Source: Sphaerulina vaccinii (Eukaryota > Ascomycota > Dothideomycetes > Mycosphaerellales > Mycosphaerellaceae). Taken from it: 64,000 bases of DNA. Positions 11,122 to 21,347 of this stretch are shown in pieces; within the stretch, counting starts at the first letter, position 1; every line of letters starts with the position of its first letter. Location: NCBI GenBank assembly GCA_022570795.1, contig JAKUDP010000001.1, positions 1,798,001 to 1,862,000 on the forward strand, read 5' to 3'. The position numbers were made by a program, and so were the translations under genes. The notes beneath the pieces are model-generated. The model was not told the origin of the DNA, searched no databases, and was given only the letters and a program-made list of their open reading frames with translations.

Positions 11122-12118
11122 ATGTCTCAACCACAGGGTGTAAGTCATACTACCTATCACGATAACATTGTCAATACTGATCTTGATGTAGCCTCCGTAT
11201 AGGCCCACCACAGCAGGTGTGGGAGGCATAGCTATGCCAATACCGGACGTACCAATAGCATGCGTTCTTCTAGTCTTCTACGTGGGAAGCGCCATCGGGA
11301 ACATGACCACATTTCAACTCAACAACAGAAGAGGCCACAAGTTCCTTCCCAGCGGACTGCTGTTTGGCTTCTCCATGGCACGGATCTTAACACTATCGCT
11401 GAGGATAGGCGTTGCATACCACCAAACGAATGTCTCGCTCTCGATAGCGTCCATGATCTTTGTCAATGCTGGAATCCTGATCGTATACATCGTGGACCTC
11501 ATCTTTGTCCAACGAATCATTCGCGCTCGACAACCTGAAATAGGCTGGCATCCTGTCTTTCGGATCCTGTTCAAGATTTTATATGCCTTGATCGCCTTGG
11601 CACTGGTCCTGGTCATCACGTTCATCGTATTGAGCTTCTACACTCTGGACACTCATTTGAGGACTGTCTGCCACGACATCCAGCTAGCTGCGATCACTTT
11701 CCTGCTCGTAGTGGCGGCGCTACCACTTGTGATTCTTGCCATCACATTTGCACTGCCTCTTTCTCCAAACGCGCAAACGTTTGGAACTGGTAGCATGATG
11801 ACTAAGGGACTCATCTTGACATACTCCAGCAGTCTCTGCACCCTGGGCGCTGGCTTCAAGGCAGGAGTGAATTGGCAAGCACCACGCCCGATCAGCAATC
11901 CTGCTTGGTACGATTCGAAGTCATGCTTCTACATCTTCTTCTTCGTGTTGGAGATCCTGATCCTCTACTTCTTCCTGGCTATGCGCATAGATCGACGATT
12001 CCATGTGCCGAATGGTAGCAGTAAACGAGCATCTTTCGAAGTGCCTGCCGGCAAGCAGGACCACGACCAGATGGATCTAGAGTCGGATCTGGAGAAAGAG
12101 CGGCAAGTGAATGTTTAG
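11122..12118 (+). CDS. DUF7702-type seven-helix membrane protein
   Basis: Two exons, 11122-11139 and 11192-12118, joined in phase 0 across a 52-nt intron (GTAAGT donor, GATGTAG acceptor), product 314 residues. The first exon codes only MSQPQG. Seven hydrophobic segments are visible, starting with IACVLLVFYVGSAIGN and ending with FYIFFFVLEILILYFFLAM. The last loop contains FKAGVNWQAPRP, NPAWYDSKSCFY and RRFHVPNGSS, which I associate with the fungal DUF7702/RTA1-like membrane family. The cytosolic tail of about 40 residues is highly charged. Function is unknown; a receptor- or lipid-handling-like role is speculation. Confidence 0.75.
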
Positions 12119-13048
12119 CATAGAAGCGTGCTCTGAAATGAAGCGTATTCCGCGTTCCCAGCATCAAACCTCTTCAAGTCTAATCCTGACCTCCAGCAGC
12201 TCGATGCTCGTACAAGGAAAGAGACCCATGCGCCACTTCCGGGCTAGAAATGGAAGACGACCACATTCAATACGCAAAAGCATAAGCAGAAGATGAAACG
12301 ACCAAGGCAGAAGCAACATCGCAGGCCTTATCGGCGCCAGCTCTCGCGTTATGGTCCTAGAGTCGCTGCTTACATAGTCGCTGTCGTCGCTGTCGCCGTT
12401 GTCACTCTCACCAACCAATTGTTGATGGAGTGTTTTTCAGCTGCTGGACGCAGCAGCGGCTGGCAAGTTTGGTTGTCTGCGTTTGGGGACATGTCAGAAC
12501 ACTGTCTCCAGCTTCCGTTCGAAGGATCCTCTTTGACTTTGGCAGTACACTTCCCACGCGGAAACAAAGAGGGAGCCCACAAAGTTGGAGGTATTTGGCT
12601 ATGTCAGATGCTCTGAGGTCTCTACTTCGCGGAGGCATGATGGACGTGCCACGTCTGGCTCTTTGGCCACTTGGTTAGCATAACAAGAGAGAGGGAGTCG
12701 TCAGACTTACGAGACTGGAGCTATATTGATCTGACCCAGCATTCTCTGTTTCTCCGTGCCTGCTGAGCTATGGAAGCTACAGACAAGGCGCAAAGCATAT
12801 CAGGTCGTGTCTTCAGAGAACTGCCACAAAGGGTGTGATGATATGTCATTGCGCCAACTTCATCTCGGTCATCTCGACAGCTTCTCCCAGCGTGGAAGGG
12901 GTCTCGTCGTCCATGAAAGCTGTTGTCGTTGGAGTACTCATGTTATTGGAACGTTTTGTGATTACTGAGATGAGTTTTGAACTATGGGCGCGGTCATCTC
13001 TGGAACGCAGATCGGGGAGGTAAGAATCAATAACATTCTCCCTTGGTC
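12119..13048. other. Intergenic, no gene recognised
   Basis: Open frames of up to about 107 codons occur on both strands, with no conserved composition or splice structure. Nothing else was recognised. Confidence 0.45.
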
Positions 13049-13200
13049 CTAGATTTCCAACCGGAAAACGGCGTCTTCTGGGATGGGTTCCTCCCCCAGC
13101 CGGAGTGAGACGATCTTGTCGCGCATCTTGTTAGGAATCAGGAGGAGACCCTGCTCAAGCAGAGGAGTGTAGATCAATAGCTTGCATTCGTAACTCGAAG
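13049..13200 (-). pseudogene. Decayed internal fragment of CDC123
   Basis: The minus-strand translation contains NKMRDKIVSL and GEEPIPEDAVFR. These match NKMRDNILSL and EEEPIPDNAVFR of the intact CDC123 gene starting 1 kb downstream. A KLL...LEQGLLLIP stretch matches its KLLCISQRERGLFPFL. The two blocks are adjacent here, whereas about 150 nt of FF..VYIPAP..NPW coding sequence separates them in the intact gene, so an internal deletion has occurred. No start, catalytic residues or full domain remain. It is best read as a relic of a partial duplication of the CDC123 3' region. Confidence 0.7.
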
Positions 13201-13367
13201 GTAGCCGGTGGGGTATGGCGGTGCTGCTGATGTGTGAACATCGACTTTCCAATCTCCGTCTATGTTCTCTGCTTGCTCATATCTTTTGGTTCTGCACCGC
13301 TTCTGTATCTCTGACAGCCTAGTCTGCTCGTGCTGTCAGAAAACAATCGTTTCTAGAGGCCAGTCAT

Positions 13368-13412
13368 CGGCTATGTCAGATTGTGAGTGAGGCGAACATG
13401 TGGACATAGCCG
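13368..13412. repeat. Inverted repeat hairpin, copy 1
   Basis: Perfect 10-bp arms, CGGCTATGTC at 13368-13377 and GACATAGCCG at 13403-13412, flank a 25-nt spacer beginning AGATTGTGAGTGAGG. It is homologous to the hairpin at 13540-13584. Confidence 0.75.
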
Positions 13413-13539
13413 AATTTTGCTTACCTTCAGGCATTCATCTCTGTAGCATCTGACCTACCATGTCGTTCAATTCAGCTCCGCAGCGCGATGCAATGTCCCT
13501 ATTTGTTTCAGAGAGCGTGTGTTCTGTGCAGGTTGTAAA

Positions 13540-13584
13540 CGACTATGTCAGATTGTGAGCGATGTGAACATATCGACATAGTCG
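13540..13584. repeat. Inverted repeat hairpin, copy 2 with compensatory change
   Basis: Perfect 10-bp arms, CGACTATGTC at 13540-13549 and GACATAGTCG at 13575-13584, with a 25-nt spacer beginning AGATTGTGAGCGATG. Compared with copy 1, the third arm base changed from G to A and its partner from C to T, so pairing is kept. Confidence 0.75.
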
Positions 13585-13618
13585 AAATCTGCCACTCCAT
13601 TCCAAATGCACGAAATTT

Positions 13619-14095
13619 CGGCTATTTCCCACTTGCCATTATGCTTCTCTGTTTCCATGATCAAAAGTTTCTGCCGCCCTGTCTGTAACTCCAGCAGCGT
13701 AGTCTGCTTTGCTTTCAGAGAGTCATGATCCAAAGTCGTAAAAATACGACTATGTCCCACCAGCTATCATGCTTCTCTGTTCGCTCAGCCGTATGTTTCT
13801 GCCGCCCGGTCTGTAAGTCCAGCAGCGTAGTCTGCTTTGCTTTCGGAGAGACATGATCCCAAAGTCATAAAAATACGGCTATGTCTCACCTGGTATCATT
13901 TTTCTCTGTTCCCTCGATCAAAAGTCTTCGGCGTCCTGTCTGTAATTCCCGCGGCATGGCTTGCTTCGTTTCCAGAGCGACGTGATTCCGAAAACACGAA
14001 ATTTCGGCTATGTCCCTTTAGCTATGACGCTTCTCTGTTCCTTGAGTCAAAAGTTGTCGGCGCCCTGTGTGGTAGTAAGGTGGCTTGGTCGCAAG
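13619..14095. repeat. Imperfect tandem array of about 128-nt units
   Basis: Units start with CGGCTATTTCCC at 13619, CGACTATGTCCC at 13747, CGGCTATGTCTC at 13876 and CGGCTATGTCCC at 14005, spaced 128, 129 and 129 nt. The last is partial. Shared blocks include a TTCTCTGTT core, CAAAAGT, GTCTGTAA and GCTTTGCTTTC. The unit junctions carry small palindromes, for example AGTCGTA-AAAA-TACGACT at 13734-13751 and CGAAATTTCG before copies 1 and 4. The array lies between the CDC123 fragment and the 3' end of intact CDC123. It has no convincing coding capacity. Confidence 0.8.
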
Positions 14096-14194
14096 CTTCA
14101 ACGGAGAGAGAAGAGACAGAGAACTCGTTACACTTACATTTCCTGCTATCTGCGCAGGCGCCAAGTCTTTACTTACACAATCATTTCACTTCAC

Positions 14195-15532
14195 TTACTC
14201 GGAGTCATCAGACTCCCAGGCCTGCTGATTGGCCACAGCCTTCATATCACGTGCCATCTGGGCCATGCCCTCGGCTGATTGGCCGGCCGCGACTACCTCC
14301 TGTGGCATCTTGTATGCCGAATACTGGCCTGAGGCCATCATGTTGGCCTCGGGGTCGCCTGACTGCACCAGGCGCAGCTCAGGCAGGTAAGGGTCGTCCA
14401 CCTCCTCGACGTCGTCCTCCTTCTCCGAAAGCTCCATTTCGGCAACTCGGGCTCTCATCTCCTCCAGCGTGGCCTGGTTCGCGGTGTTGATGCGGAAAAC
14501 AGCATTGTCAGGGATGGGTTCCTCCTCCAGGGGAGCAGGCATCTCCAGCAACTCCTTCCAGCTGAAGAGCAGCGGATCGGTCCACGAAGCCCACGGGTTG
14601 ATGTCTACTAGCCAGACCTTGGTGTATGGGGCTGGAATGTACACGTCGAAGACGAAGTTGTCATCCTCGAAGTCGCCAAGACGGATGTTGAAGAAGTCGA
14701 CAATGAGTGAGAGAATGTTGTCGCGCATCTTGTTGAGGAATGGAAAGAGGCCTCTCTCACGCTGCGAGATGCACAGTAGCTTCTTGTTGCGGACGAAGCA
14801 GCGGAACTCGACCGATGGGTTCCAACCTGGCACGGACTTTCGAAGGGCTAGGACATACTTAACGTCGTAGCGATCGAGCGAAGTGTTCTCCTCTGTGTTG
14901 ACACAGTCCTCGAACGCGTGGTACAGGTCGTGTGAGATAAAGTCTGAGCTCTTCAAGAGCAGGTAGATCTCGCTTGGGAGCCGACAGACCATTGTGTTGG
15001 CGTTCATGTGAACTGAGTCCTTTGGAGCGGACCAATTGAGTTTTGGCATGACCGCGCCACCCAGCTCGGCGATGGTGTCTCGGATAGTGTTGTGAAGGTC
15101 GCGCCAGTCTTTGGAGACGTCTTCGTTCTCGTCGTAATCAGCATCGTCGTCATCTGGAAGAATGATGCCGTCTGCGTAGAGCCACTTCATGAATGGAACG
15201 CTGCCACCAATCTCGATGATTCTGGTCTTGGGGGTGATGTTGCGGTACTTCGGGTGCCAAGCACTGATGGAGCAGTTGAGGATGTGCTGCTTGGTGGGTG
15301 ATGGGAAATAGAGGGTGGCTGGAGGGTCGCTATTAATTTGAACGCCATCACCGCCCTCAATGTCGGTGGATGAGCCGTCAACAACCATCATGTTGGAGCG
15401 TTTCTTGATAATCTGGCGCAGTCGTGGCTCGTGCGTTTGATTGTCGTCAGAGCCTGGGGCGTAGGGTTTTCCGCTGCGGTAGAAGAAGTCGGGCGGATAT
15501 TCGAGTGCTGGCATCAGCTTTCGCACAGGCAT
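14195..15532 (-). CDS. CDC123: CDC123 translation initiation factor eIF2 assembly protein
   Basis: Single exon of 445 residues from ATG 15532 (MPVRKLMPALEYPPDFF); the frame is open a little further upstream but without ATG. The D123 domain covers about residues 80-350. It shows HPKYRNITPKTRIIEIG, YADGIILPDDDD, PKLNWSAPKDSVHM, LLLKSSDFISHDLYH, YVLALRKSVPGWNPSVEFRC, LLCISQRE and VWLVDINPWA. CDC123 is an ATP-grasp-like cytosolic chaperone that promotes assembly of eIF2 (gamma with alpha and beta), so it is a housekeeping gene. The C-terminal 90 residues are acidic and low in complexity. It is divergent from CWC21, with about 300 bp between the starts. Its 3' flank carries the tandem array and the truncated CDC123 copy. 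Confidence 0.93.
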   Translation of the reverse strand: MPVRKLMPALEYPPDFFYRSGKPYAPGSDDNQTHEPRLRQIIKKRSNMMVVDGSSTDIEGGDGVQINSDPPATLYFPSPTKQHILNCSISAWHPKYRNITPKTRIIEIGGSVPFMKWLYADGIILPDDDDADYDENEDVSKDWRDLHNTIRDTIAELGGAVMPKLNWSAPKDSVHMNANTMVCRLPSEIYLLLKSSDFISHDLYHAFEDCVNTEENTSLDRYDVKYVLALRKSVPGWNPSVEFRCFVRNKKLLCISQRERGLFPFLNKMRDNILSLIVDFFNIRLGDFEDDNFVFDVYIPAPYTKVWLVDINPWASWTDPLLFSWKELLEMPAPLEEEPIPDNAVFRINTANQATLEEMRARVAEMELSEKEDDVEEVDDPYLPELRLVQSGDPEANMMASGQYSAYKMPQEVVAAGQSAEGMAQMARDMKAVANQQAWESDDSE

Positions 15533-15830
15533 GCGGCAGTGCGGGTTGTTTTGGGTGAGCAAAGGCGTACGCTGTCAGGTCGAGGTGGTTGTTGCGTATG
15601 TGAGAGAGAAAGGTCGAAGTGAGAATGGCAATGTTATATGACTCGGCAAGACCCCTGCTCGCGGCAAACCTTTGGCTCCACTTGTAGGGCTACAGTAAGG
15701 CTCGTAAGGCTGAATCGTTCACTTCCGCTCTCCATCTCTGCTCTGCTGTCCATCTTCCACCTTCATGGCCGAGAAGTGGAACGCCTTGAACTCCGACACC
15801 AGCACCACCGACACCTCCCTGCAATTCAGC

Positions 15831-16385
15831 ATGTCGTCCAATGTCGGTCTCAGCACTCCTCGCGGCTCAGGAACGTCCGGCTACGTCCAGCGCAACTCCG
15901 CCAATCTTCGACCACGCGACGATGCGAAGCCATATCCAACAGACATCGACTCGATCCGACAGCGACAGCGGCAGCCGGACAAAGAGATTCTCGAGCATGA
16001 GCAGAAGCGCGAGATCGAGGTCAAGGTCTTTGAGCTACGAGACAAGCTCGAGGATGAAGGGTAGATGCAGTATAAACTTTTCCGAAGAGGCCGTAGCTGA
16101 CACTGCTGTAGTGTCGATGAGGACGAGATCGATGACCAGTGCGATGCGCTGCGCAAGAAGCTAGAGAAGGAGCAGAATGGTCGTGGTTCTAATGCAAAGG
16201 GACTCAAGTCGCATCAAGTACACGAGCTTGCGCGCGCGAAGATTGACGAGAGCGAGAAGCTGCGCAAGGCGCTCGGCATCGGCAAAGACTATGAAGAAGG
16301 CAGCCACTGGCGCAAGCAGGAAGAGAAGAAGCTCGAGCATGAGCGCGAGCGTGGCAAGGGCGAGATTGGCCGTGATCGAGATTGA
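15831..16385 (+). CDS. CWC21: CWC21 pre-mRNA splicing factor
   Basis: Two exons, 15831-16060 and 16112-16385, with a 51-nt intron (GTAGAT donor, GCTGACAC branch point, GTAG acceptor), product 167 residues. An upstream in-frame ATG at 15765 exists. ATG 15831 is preferred because it gives the conserved start MSSNVGLSTPRGSGTSGYVQ. The cwf21 domain follows at about 60-95: HEQKREIEVKVFELRDKLED, then EIDDQCDALRKKL. Next comes SHQVHELARAKIDESEKLR. Cwc21/SRRM2-type proteins sit in the catalytic spliceosome next to Prp8 and Snu114. The charged C-terminus lacks the long RS domain of animal SRRM2, as usual in fungi. Confidence 0.92.
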
Positions 16386-17687
16386 GCGCTTCTTCTTTCA
16401 TGTCTGCTGTGTCTGGACGGGCCGGGTACACAGGGACCAGGCAGTATGACATTAGCATGCTCTTGGAGGATGAAGCTCTCAGCTCACGGCTAGAAGGATG
16501 GTGCGTAGCGGAAACGGCAGGCAGGCACGACGTGGCGAAGCTCATTTTCAGAGTGCCTCCCTCCGCGGATCGAGCAACGGTACTGCTATCGATTCCTCTG
16601 CTCGCCCGTAAATCACCAGCGCTGAACCTCGAAACGTCAGCACACCGGTCAGCGCAATAGAGCGTAAATCTACTCTGTCGAGAAGAAGCATATTCTAACC
16701 ATGAAGCGGTCGCGCTTGCATGGATGATCTGAAGCGATGAGGACCTGCCGCAGACCTGGTCACCTTGCTCAAAATGGTCGTAAAGCTGGAGGCTTATGGA
16801 CTAGGCAGTGATGACAAGGCTGCTGATAAGTGGGCTGAAAGATATATACCTGCCTGCTTCCACAGAGGGCTCACACTCCGATAAGCACCCTAAAGCCGGA
16901 CAACGCTTGCCAGCTCACTGGACTTGAGCGCTATCTGGTGAGCTGCATCTCAGTAGCGTTTACTCTAGATTGTGTTGCTCATGAAAGAGAATAGGTCAGC
17001 GTCACAATCGATTCCATCTGCCAGTCCGTCGGCCAACGCTAAAGCGTCTTCGCGCATCGGAGGTCGATGCACTAGTTGTCTTCTCTCCGAAACCAGAGCT
17101 CGCGGCCAATAGCGATCCAAGACGAACAGGTTGGGATGGTTTGTAGTGTCCGCTGGAGACTAGCATCCAATTCCCGTGCGTGAAGACGCTGTACAAGCTT
17201 TTGCATCTGTTGGTCGACACGATGATCATACTTATAAGCTGGATTGTAATCGAAATTGTCAGCAGCAGAAACAGGCTTCTTGACTTACCTTCCAGCCAGA
17301 ATGATCAAGCTCGCACTTGCTATGTGCAATGGTATCTTACAGGCACTCGGTCCTCGTCGGGCTGTTCTGACGTTTGTTCTGACCAAAGCCTTGAAGCACA
17401 GCACGGCTCTGGCATTTACATTCGAGAGGTCAGCAGTCGTACATGATGCTGCACAAGTTCATGCCGTGTAGCATCACGGCATCTCCCATCGCTGCCAAAA
17501 GTCACACTGCGATGTGCAACAATGCACAACATCACAGGTAAATGTGCTCGCACAACTGATCTAGCAATCAACATACCTCCAAGACGATCCTGCGACACGT
17601 CAGCGACAGCAATAGTCGTTCCCAGATCGATCAAGTGGTAGCTCTGGTTGCGCCATCAGACCCTACCGGACCGACCTGTCCCGAACC
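16386..17687. other. Gene-poor region, possible unrecognised small exons
   Basis: A plus-strand stretch from 17299 (MIKLALAMCNGILQALG) has splice-like signals downstream (for example AG|GTAAAT near 17540), but I could not build a coherent gene. Otherwise nothing was recognised. Confidence 0.3.
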
Positions 17688-18413
17688 ATGCGATGGACAG
17701 CAAGAACACACCATTGCTGGCGCGGGATTCGACTTTGTCTCTGGGCCATTGTACTGTGCAGTACCGCAGCGTCTGTACAGTCTGCGATGTCACCTCTATC
17801 GACATCCACGATCTCCGAATCAACTGTTCCGCCTCTGATTATAGTGATCACTTCTGTAGTGACGGCGTCCGGAACAACTCCAGGAGAATCGAACACGCCA
17901 GTGACGGTTGTCGTCACCCAGACCAATGATGCCACAAGCAGCCACATCACTTCGAAGGCCATGTCCAGCTCTTCCTCGCTCAAAGGTGTACCGTCTTCAG
18001 AGTCCCCTACTATGACCAGCGGGGCTCTTGTTGAGTATGGAAGTGCAACTGATGCCCCATCGTCAAACACGACTTCACTGTCAAGGCATAGCTTGTCCAC
18101 AGCGGCTGTAGCTACGCTCTCTGTCTGCATCACACTGGGCATAGTCGTGCTTGGCTTTGCTGCCAGGTGGTTCTGGATGAGACGCAGGAAGCTTCGGGCT
18201 TCGCATCGAGTTATCGAGGACACTCGCGCTACGTCTGCTGGCGCTGATGTGGTTCTACCTAAAGAGAAGGACGGCAATCCTGTTAGCGAACTTCAGAGTC
18301 CTCCGAGATTGGAAGAGTCCCACGGCAATGCGATCAGCGACCTCCAGAGTTCGATCGCAGAGCTTGAGAGCGATGAGTTGGATCAGGGTAGTATGGTAAC
18401 GGCACGATCTTGA
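17688..18413 (+). CDS. Single-pass membrane protein with Ser/Thr-rich ectodomain
   Basis: Single exon, 241 residues. The N-terminus has a signal-like segment (GIRLCLWAIVLCSTAASVQS). An ectodomain of about 100 residues very rich in Ser, Thr and Val follows. The transmembrane helix is at about 135-165 (STAAVATLSVCITLGIVVLG), followed by the basic stop-transfer WFWMRRRKLR and an acidic cytosolic tail. The layout resembles fungal wall-sensor or Mid2/WSC-like proteins and other one-pass surface proteins, but no Cys-rich WSC module is visible. Short upstream exons cannot be excluded, because the preceding sequence has splice-like sites. Confidence 0.55.
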   Translation: MRWTARTHHCWRGIRLCLWAIVLCSTAASVQSAMSPLSTSTISESTVPPLIIVITSVVTASGTTPGESNTPVTVVVTQTNDATSSHITSKAMSSSSSLKGVPSSESPTMTSGALVEYGSATDAPSSNTTSLSRHSLSTAAVATLSVCITLGIVVLGFAARWFWMRRRKLRASHRVIEDTRATSAGADVVLPKEKDGNPVSELQSPPRLEESHGNAISDLQSSIAELESDELDQGSMVTARS

Positions 18414-18689
18414 AGCGGCATGAGTGGTGGCGAGCAAGCGTTTGAATTCCGATGCATTGCCGAAACGTCAACATTGACTTCAGCTTCCAAACAGACACGA
18501 GCGCATCACAGAGCGCGCATCCATTTTGACCACGTACTTAGAGAGCGACTGCCTGGCCTCTCTGACCACTCGCGATGTCTACGCCACGAGAGGCCCAGGT
18601 GTGGCGAAGAAGACAATTGTTGCTTGAGATGGGATCCGTCAATGGAAAGAGGTTGGGGAAGGAAATTCAATGAAGGTAACCTCGAAACA

Positions 18690-19005
18690 CAGCGAGCACT
18701 AGGCAATTGAGGGCGGTGACAAGGCAGTATCGGCAGAGATTCGGCAGAGATTGGAGGGAGCAGAGATACCCTCAGAACTGCAACTTCTATCTTCGAAACA
18801 GGACGGGCACTAGGCCATCGAAGGCGTAGACAGGGCAGTAACGTCGAACATATGAGGAAGCAGAGATGGTGGGGTTTGCGAAGCCGCCTCCTCTACCTCT
18901 GTGATGGGGCGAGCACTAGGCCATTGACTGCGGAGTCAAGGCAGTATCAAGTAAAAATCTGCAAAGCAGAGATATACTCTCATCAGGCTTCTTCTGTTCT
19001 ATACC
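18690..19005. repeat. Three imperfect direct repeats of about 108 nt
   Basis: The core GCACTAGGC followed by (A/C)ATTGA or CATCGA, then AGGCAGTA or GGGCAGTA and a GCAGAGAT block, recurs at 18696, 18807 and 18913 (spacing 111 and 106 nt). It lies in the convergent 3' region between the membrane-protein gene and the hydrolase gene. Confidence 0.65.
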
Positions 19006-19055
19006 TAGGGTCATGAGCCACTGTTCTGTAATCCTACCCAAGCTCTTTTTATCTA

Positions 19056-20600
19056 TCATCTACTAATCTCACAATACTTCCTAACAACTCTCACGAGCCT
19101 GGCTCTCTTGGCCTTCGAGTCAAACACTTGAGCATGATCTCGATCCTCATTCCAGATCACCTCTAATCCTTCACCTCTCCATTCCTGATGTTTCCAGTCC
19201 TCCTCAAAAGTCCCATACTTCGTAGGTTTGGCGCTTACAAGATATCTCCCTACAGCTTCTGTATCGACAATCAGATCTCGTCCTGCTAAGCTGACTGTGA
19301 CTTTCATTCCGGTGGCCTCCATCAGAGGTAGTAAATCGTCGAGCCACAGGACGTTTTCTGACCAGAAGAATCTTCGTCCGAGGGTATGTGCTACGCCAGG
19401 GTCTTGAGAAGCGAAGTACCAGAGTTGCCATTCGTTGGCGTGGGTTGGTTTGCGGACTGTGAAGTTGTAGGCTACATCTGGGTTGTGGAGTAGGAAGCAG
19501 ACTGGATCGATGAGCAGGACTGAGGAGATCTTGGGTTGTAGGACTTTGTTGTGTAGCACATGAGTTGCGATGACCGTGCCGTAGGAATGTCCGAGCAGGA
19601 CGCATTTGTCCCATCCGTGGTGTGCTAGAATGGTGTTGATCTCGTTGCACATCTCCTCTTTGCTTAGCGCTGAGTGAGTCAAGCGGAAAGAGACTGGCAT
19701 GATCTCTAGTGCTATGATTCCAATGTGGCCGTCTGCAGGATCCTCGTGGCCATCGTCAACGTGCTGGATTAGGTCGTCTAGGAAGTTGACATAGGGATAC
19801 ATTCCGATTCCAATGCCGTGAATGAAGAGCACTGGCAAGCGGTTCTTGGCCGTATGAGGTCGATGCCAGTAAGTGAGATGCTCAACAGGCGTTGTTTGTC
19901 GCGCAGTCAGAGCCACGGGTCGGAATGGGAATAGGCTGAAGAAGCTCTTCAACGGTAGACGATGATGATGGTAGCCGTCCCGACTGAGACGGGCATATGT
20001 CAGGAAGTCCACGAAGCCAACGCAGAAGTACCATGTCAAACTTCTGTAGCCGTGCAATTCGATCTTGTCCAGAGTCAGGCGAACTGGTCTTCCCTTGCCG
20101 TAACCTTCTGCGAACGTCTTTCCCATCAGCTGTTCAAAATGCTTCGTGTATTCCTCCAGCTCATCTTCAGCACTTTCCACATTCACTCTGCCCTCGAAGA
20201 AAGCCCATGCTAGCCAGTCCTTGATCGCTTCGCGCCCAATGTCGTCTATCTTGGCGCCTCTGCACCACCAGCGAAGGTGTCTTTCCAGGTCTGTTGCACT
20301 GACATCTCTCGTGACGCGTTCGAATAGCTGGCGTCGCTCTGGTTCAGGTAGTATCGGTGGATGGTCGGCCTTCTTCTGCAGGGAATAGTACAATGGCAAC
20401 TGAACCACGAGCCAGAAAGCTGTTTCCACCGCAAAGTAGATGCGGAGTGGCAGTGGTATCGTAGGAAGAGACCATTCACCGCTCAGGAATGGTGTGAAAG
20501 CAGAGTAGAGTGTGCATAACACGCTCGATGGAGCGATGGCGCCCAGTCCGAAGATGCAGATGCGTATGAAGACATACTCTGCCGGCGTCGAGTTGATCAT
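19056..20600 (-). CDS. Alpha/beta hydrolase, membrane-anchored
   Basis: Single exon, 514 residues from ATG 20600; the longer frame upstream lacks an ATG. Two hydrophobic segments at the N-terminus (about 9-40 and 50-73) suggest membrane attachment. The hydrolase core runs from about residue 250. It has an HGIGIG oxyanion-type turn at about 261-266, the nucleophile elbow GHSYGT with Ser339, and a later acid candidate in LAGRDLIVDT. The His candidate is in NEDRDHAQVFD near the C-terminus. These elements form a complete Ser-Asp-His set. The substrate is unknown; a lipid or ester hydrolase is plausible from the hydrophobic N-terminus. Confidence 0.8.
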   Translation of the reverse strand: MINSTPAEYVFIRICIFGLGAIAPSSVLCTLYSAFTPFLSGEWSLPTIPLPLRIYFAVETAFWLVVQLPLYYSLQKKADHPPILPEPERRQLFERVTRDVSATDLERHLRWWCRGAKIDDIGREAIKDWLAWAFFEGRVNVESAEDELEEYTKHFEQLMGKTFAEGYGKGRPVRLTLDKIELHGYRSLTWYFCVGFVDFLTYARLSRDGYHHHRLPLKSFFSLFPFRPVALTARQTTPVEHLTYWHRPHTAKNRLPVLFIHGIGIGMYPYVNFLDDLIQHVDDGHEDPADGHIGIIALEIMPVSFRLTHSALSKEEMCNEINTILAHHGWDKCVLLGHSYGTVIATHVLHNKVLQPKISSVLLIDPVCFLLHNPDVAYNFTVRKPTHANEWQLWYFASQDPGVAHTLGRRFFWSENVLWLDDLLPLMEATGMKVTVSLAGRDLIVDTEAVGRYLVSAKPTKYGTFEEDWKHQEWRGEGLEVIWNEDRDHAQVFDSKAKRARLVRVVRKYCEISR

Positions 20601-21347
20601 CGCGGGAAGTGGTGGAGGAGGTGGGAGGAAACAGCGAGAAGCGCAGAAGACATTGTTTGGAAGCAATACAGCATCATTATTGTGGACCACAATTTCATAT
20701 GAAAGACGACTAGGGAGGAAACATTCAACTGCAGATATATGGCCTGGAGTGACGCGCCTGAGGTCCGGAAAGCTCTCCGGTGCAAGGAACGAGAACGACG
20801 GATGACTCTCCTCGGCAGCGGCGCGGATAGCTGCAGCATGTGAAGGAATCTTTTCTTTCAGGCTACCACTTTCGACAGGACGACATCGTATACCGGACCA
20901 TCGAGAGTTTCAAGAACTACGCGCCAGGCAAGAGGCACAGTCGTTCCAACCAATTTAGGACAAGTTGTTCATTGCTCAAGACAAGACCAGGAATTGGCTC
21001 ACTGCAGCATTCCAGATTGTCTTGCATCTCATCTGCAGAGACGGAGCCCACCCAACGAGTCCTTCGCCTATCTATAAGCTATCTATCGCTATGATCACTC
21101 ACATGAGAAGTGTGTGACACCAAGCCACGATTCTGCCTTGTATGCAAGTGCAGCATCGAAAGGTTTTGCTCTCTACGCTCAGAGGAATCGAGTCTTGCCT
21201 TCACCCATAGCCTGGCTTGCTGAAAGCTCACGCTCCTCCAGGTATCTCTAATGGGGTCTTTGTCATCAAATGCCACAAGCCCGCCTGTTCACCACAGCTG
21301 ACACTTTGGGCAAGTCTCGCAAAAATCATCTGCATGGCACTTGATGT
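20601..21347. other. Intergenic, no gene recognised
   Basis: It contains the hydrolase promoter and the 3' flank of the kinesin gene. No repeat or RNA gene was seen. Confidence 0.45.

Noticed and set aside
8156..12118. Secondary-metabolite cluster around the Zn2Cys6 regulator
   Set aside because: No synthase, P450 or oxidoreductase is adjacent; the neighbours are an orphan protein and a DUF7702 membrane protein.
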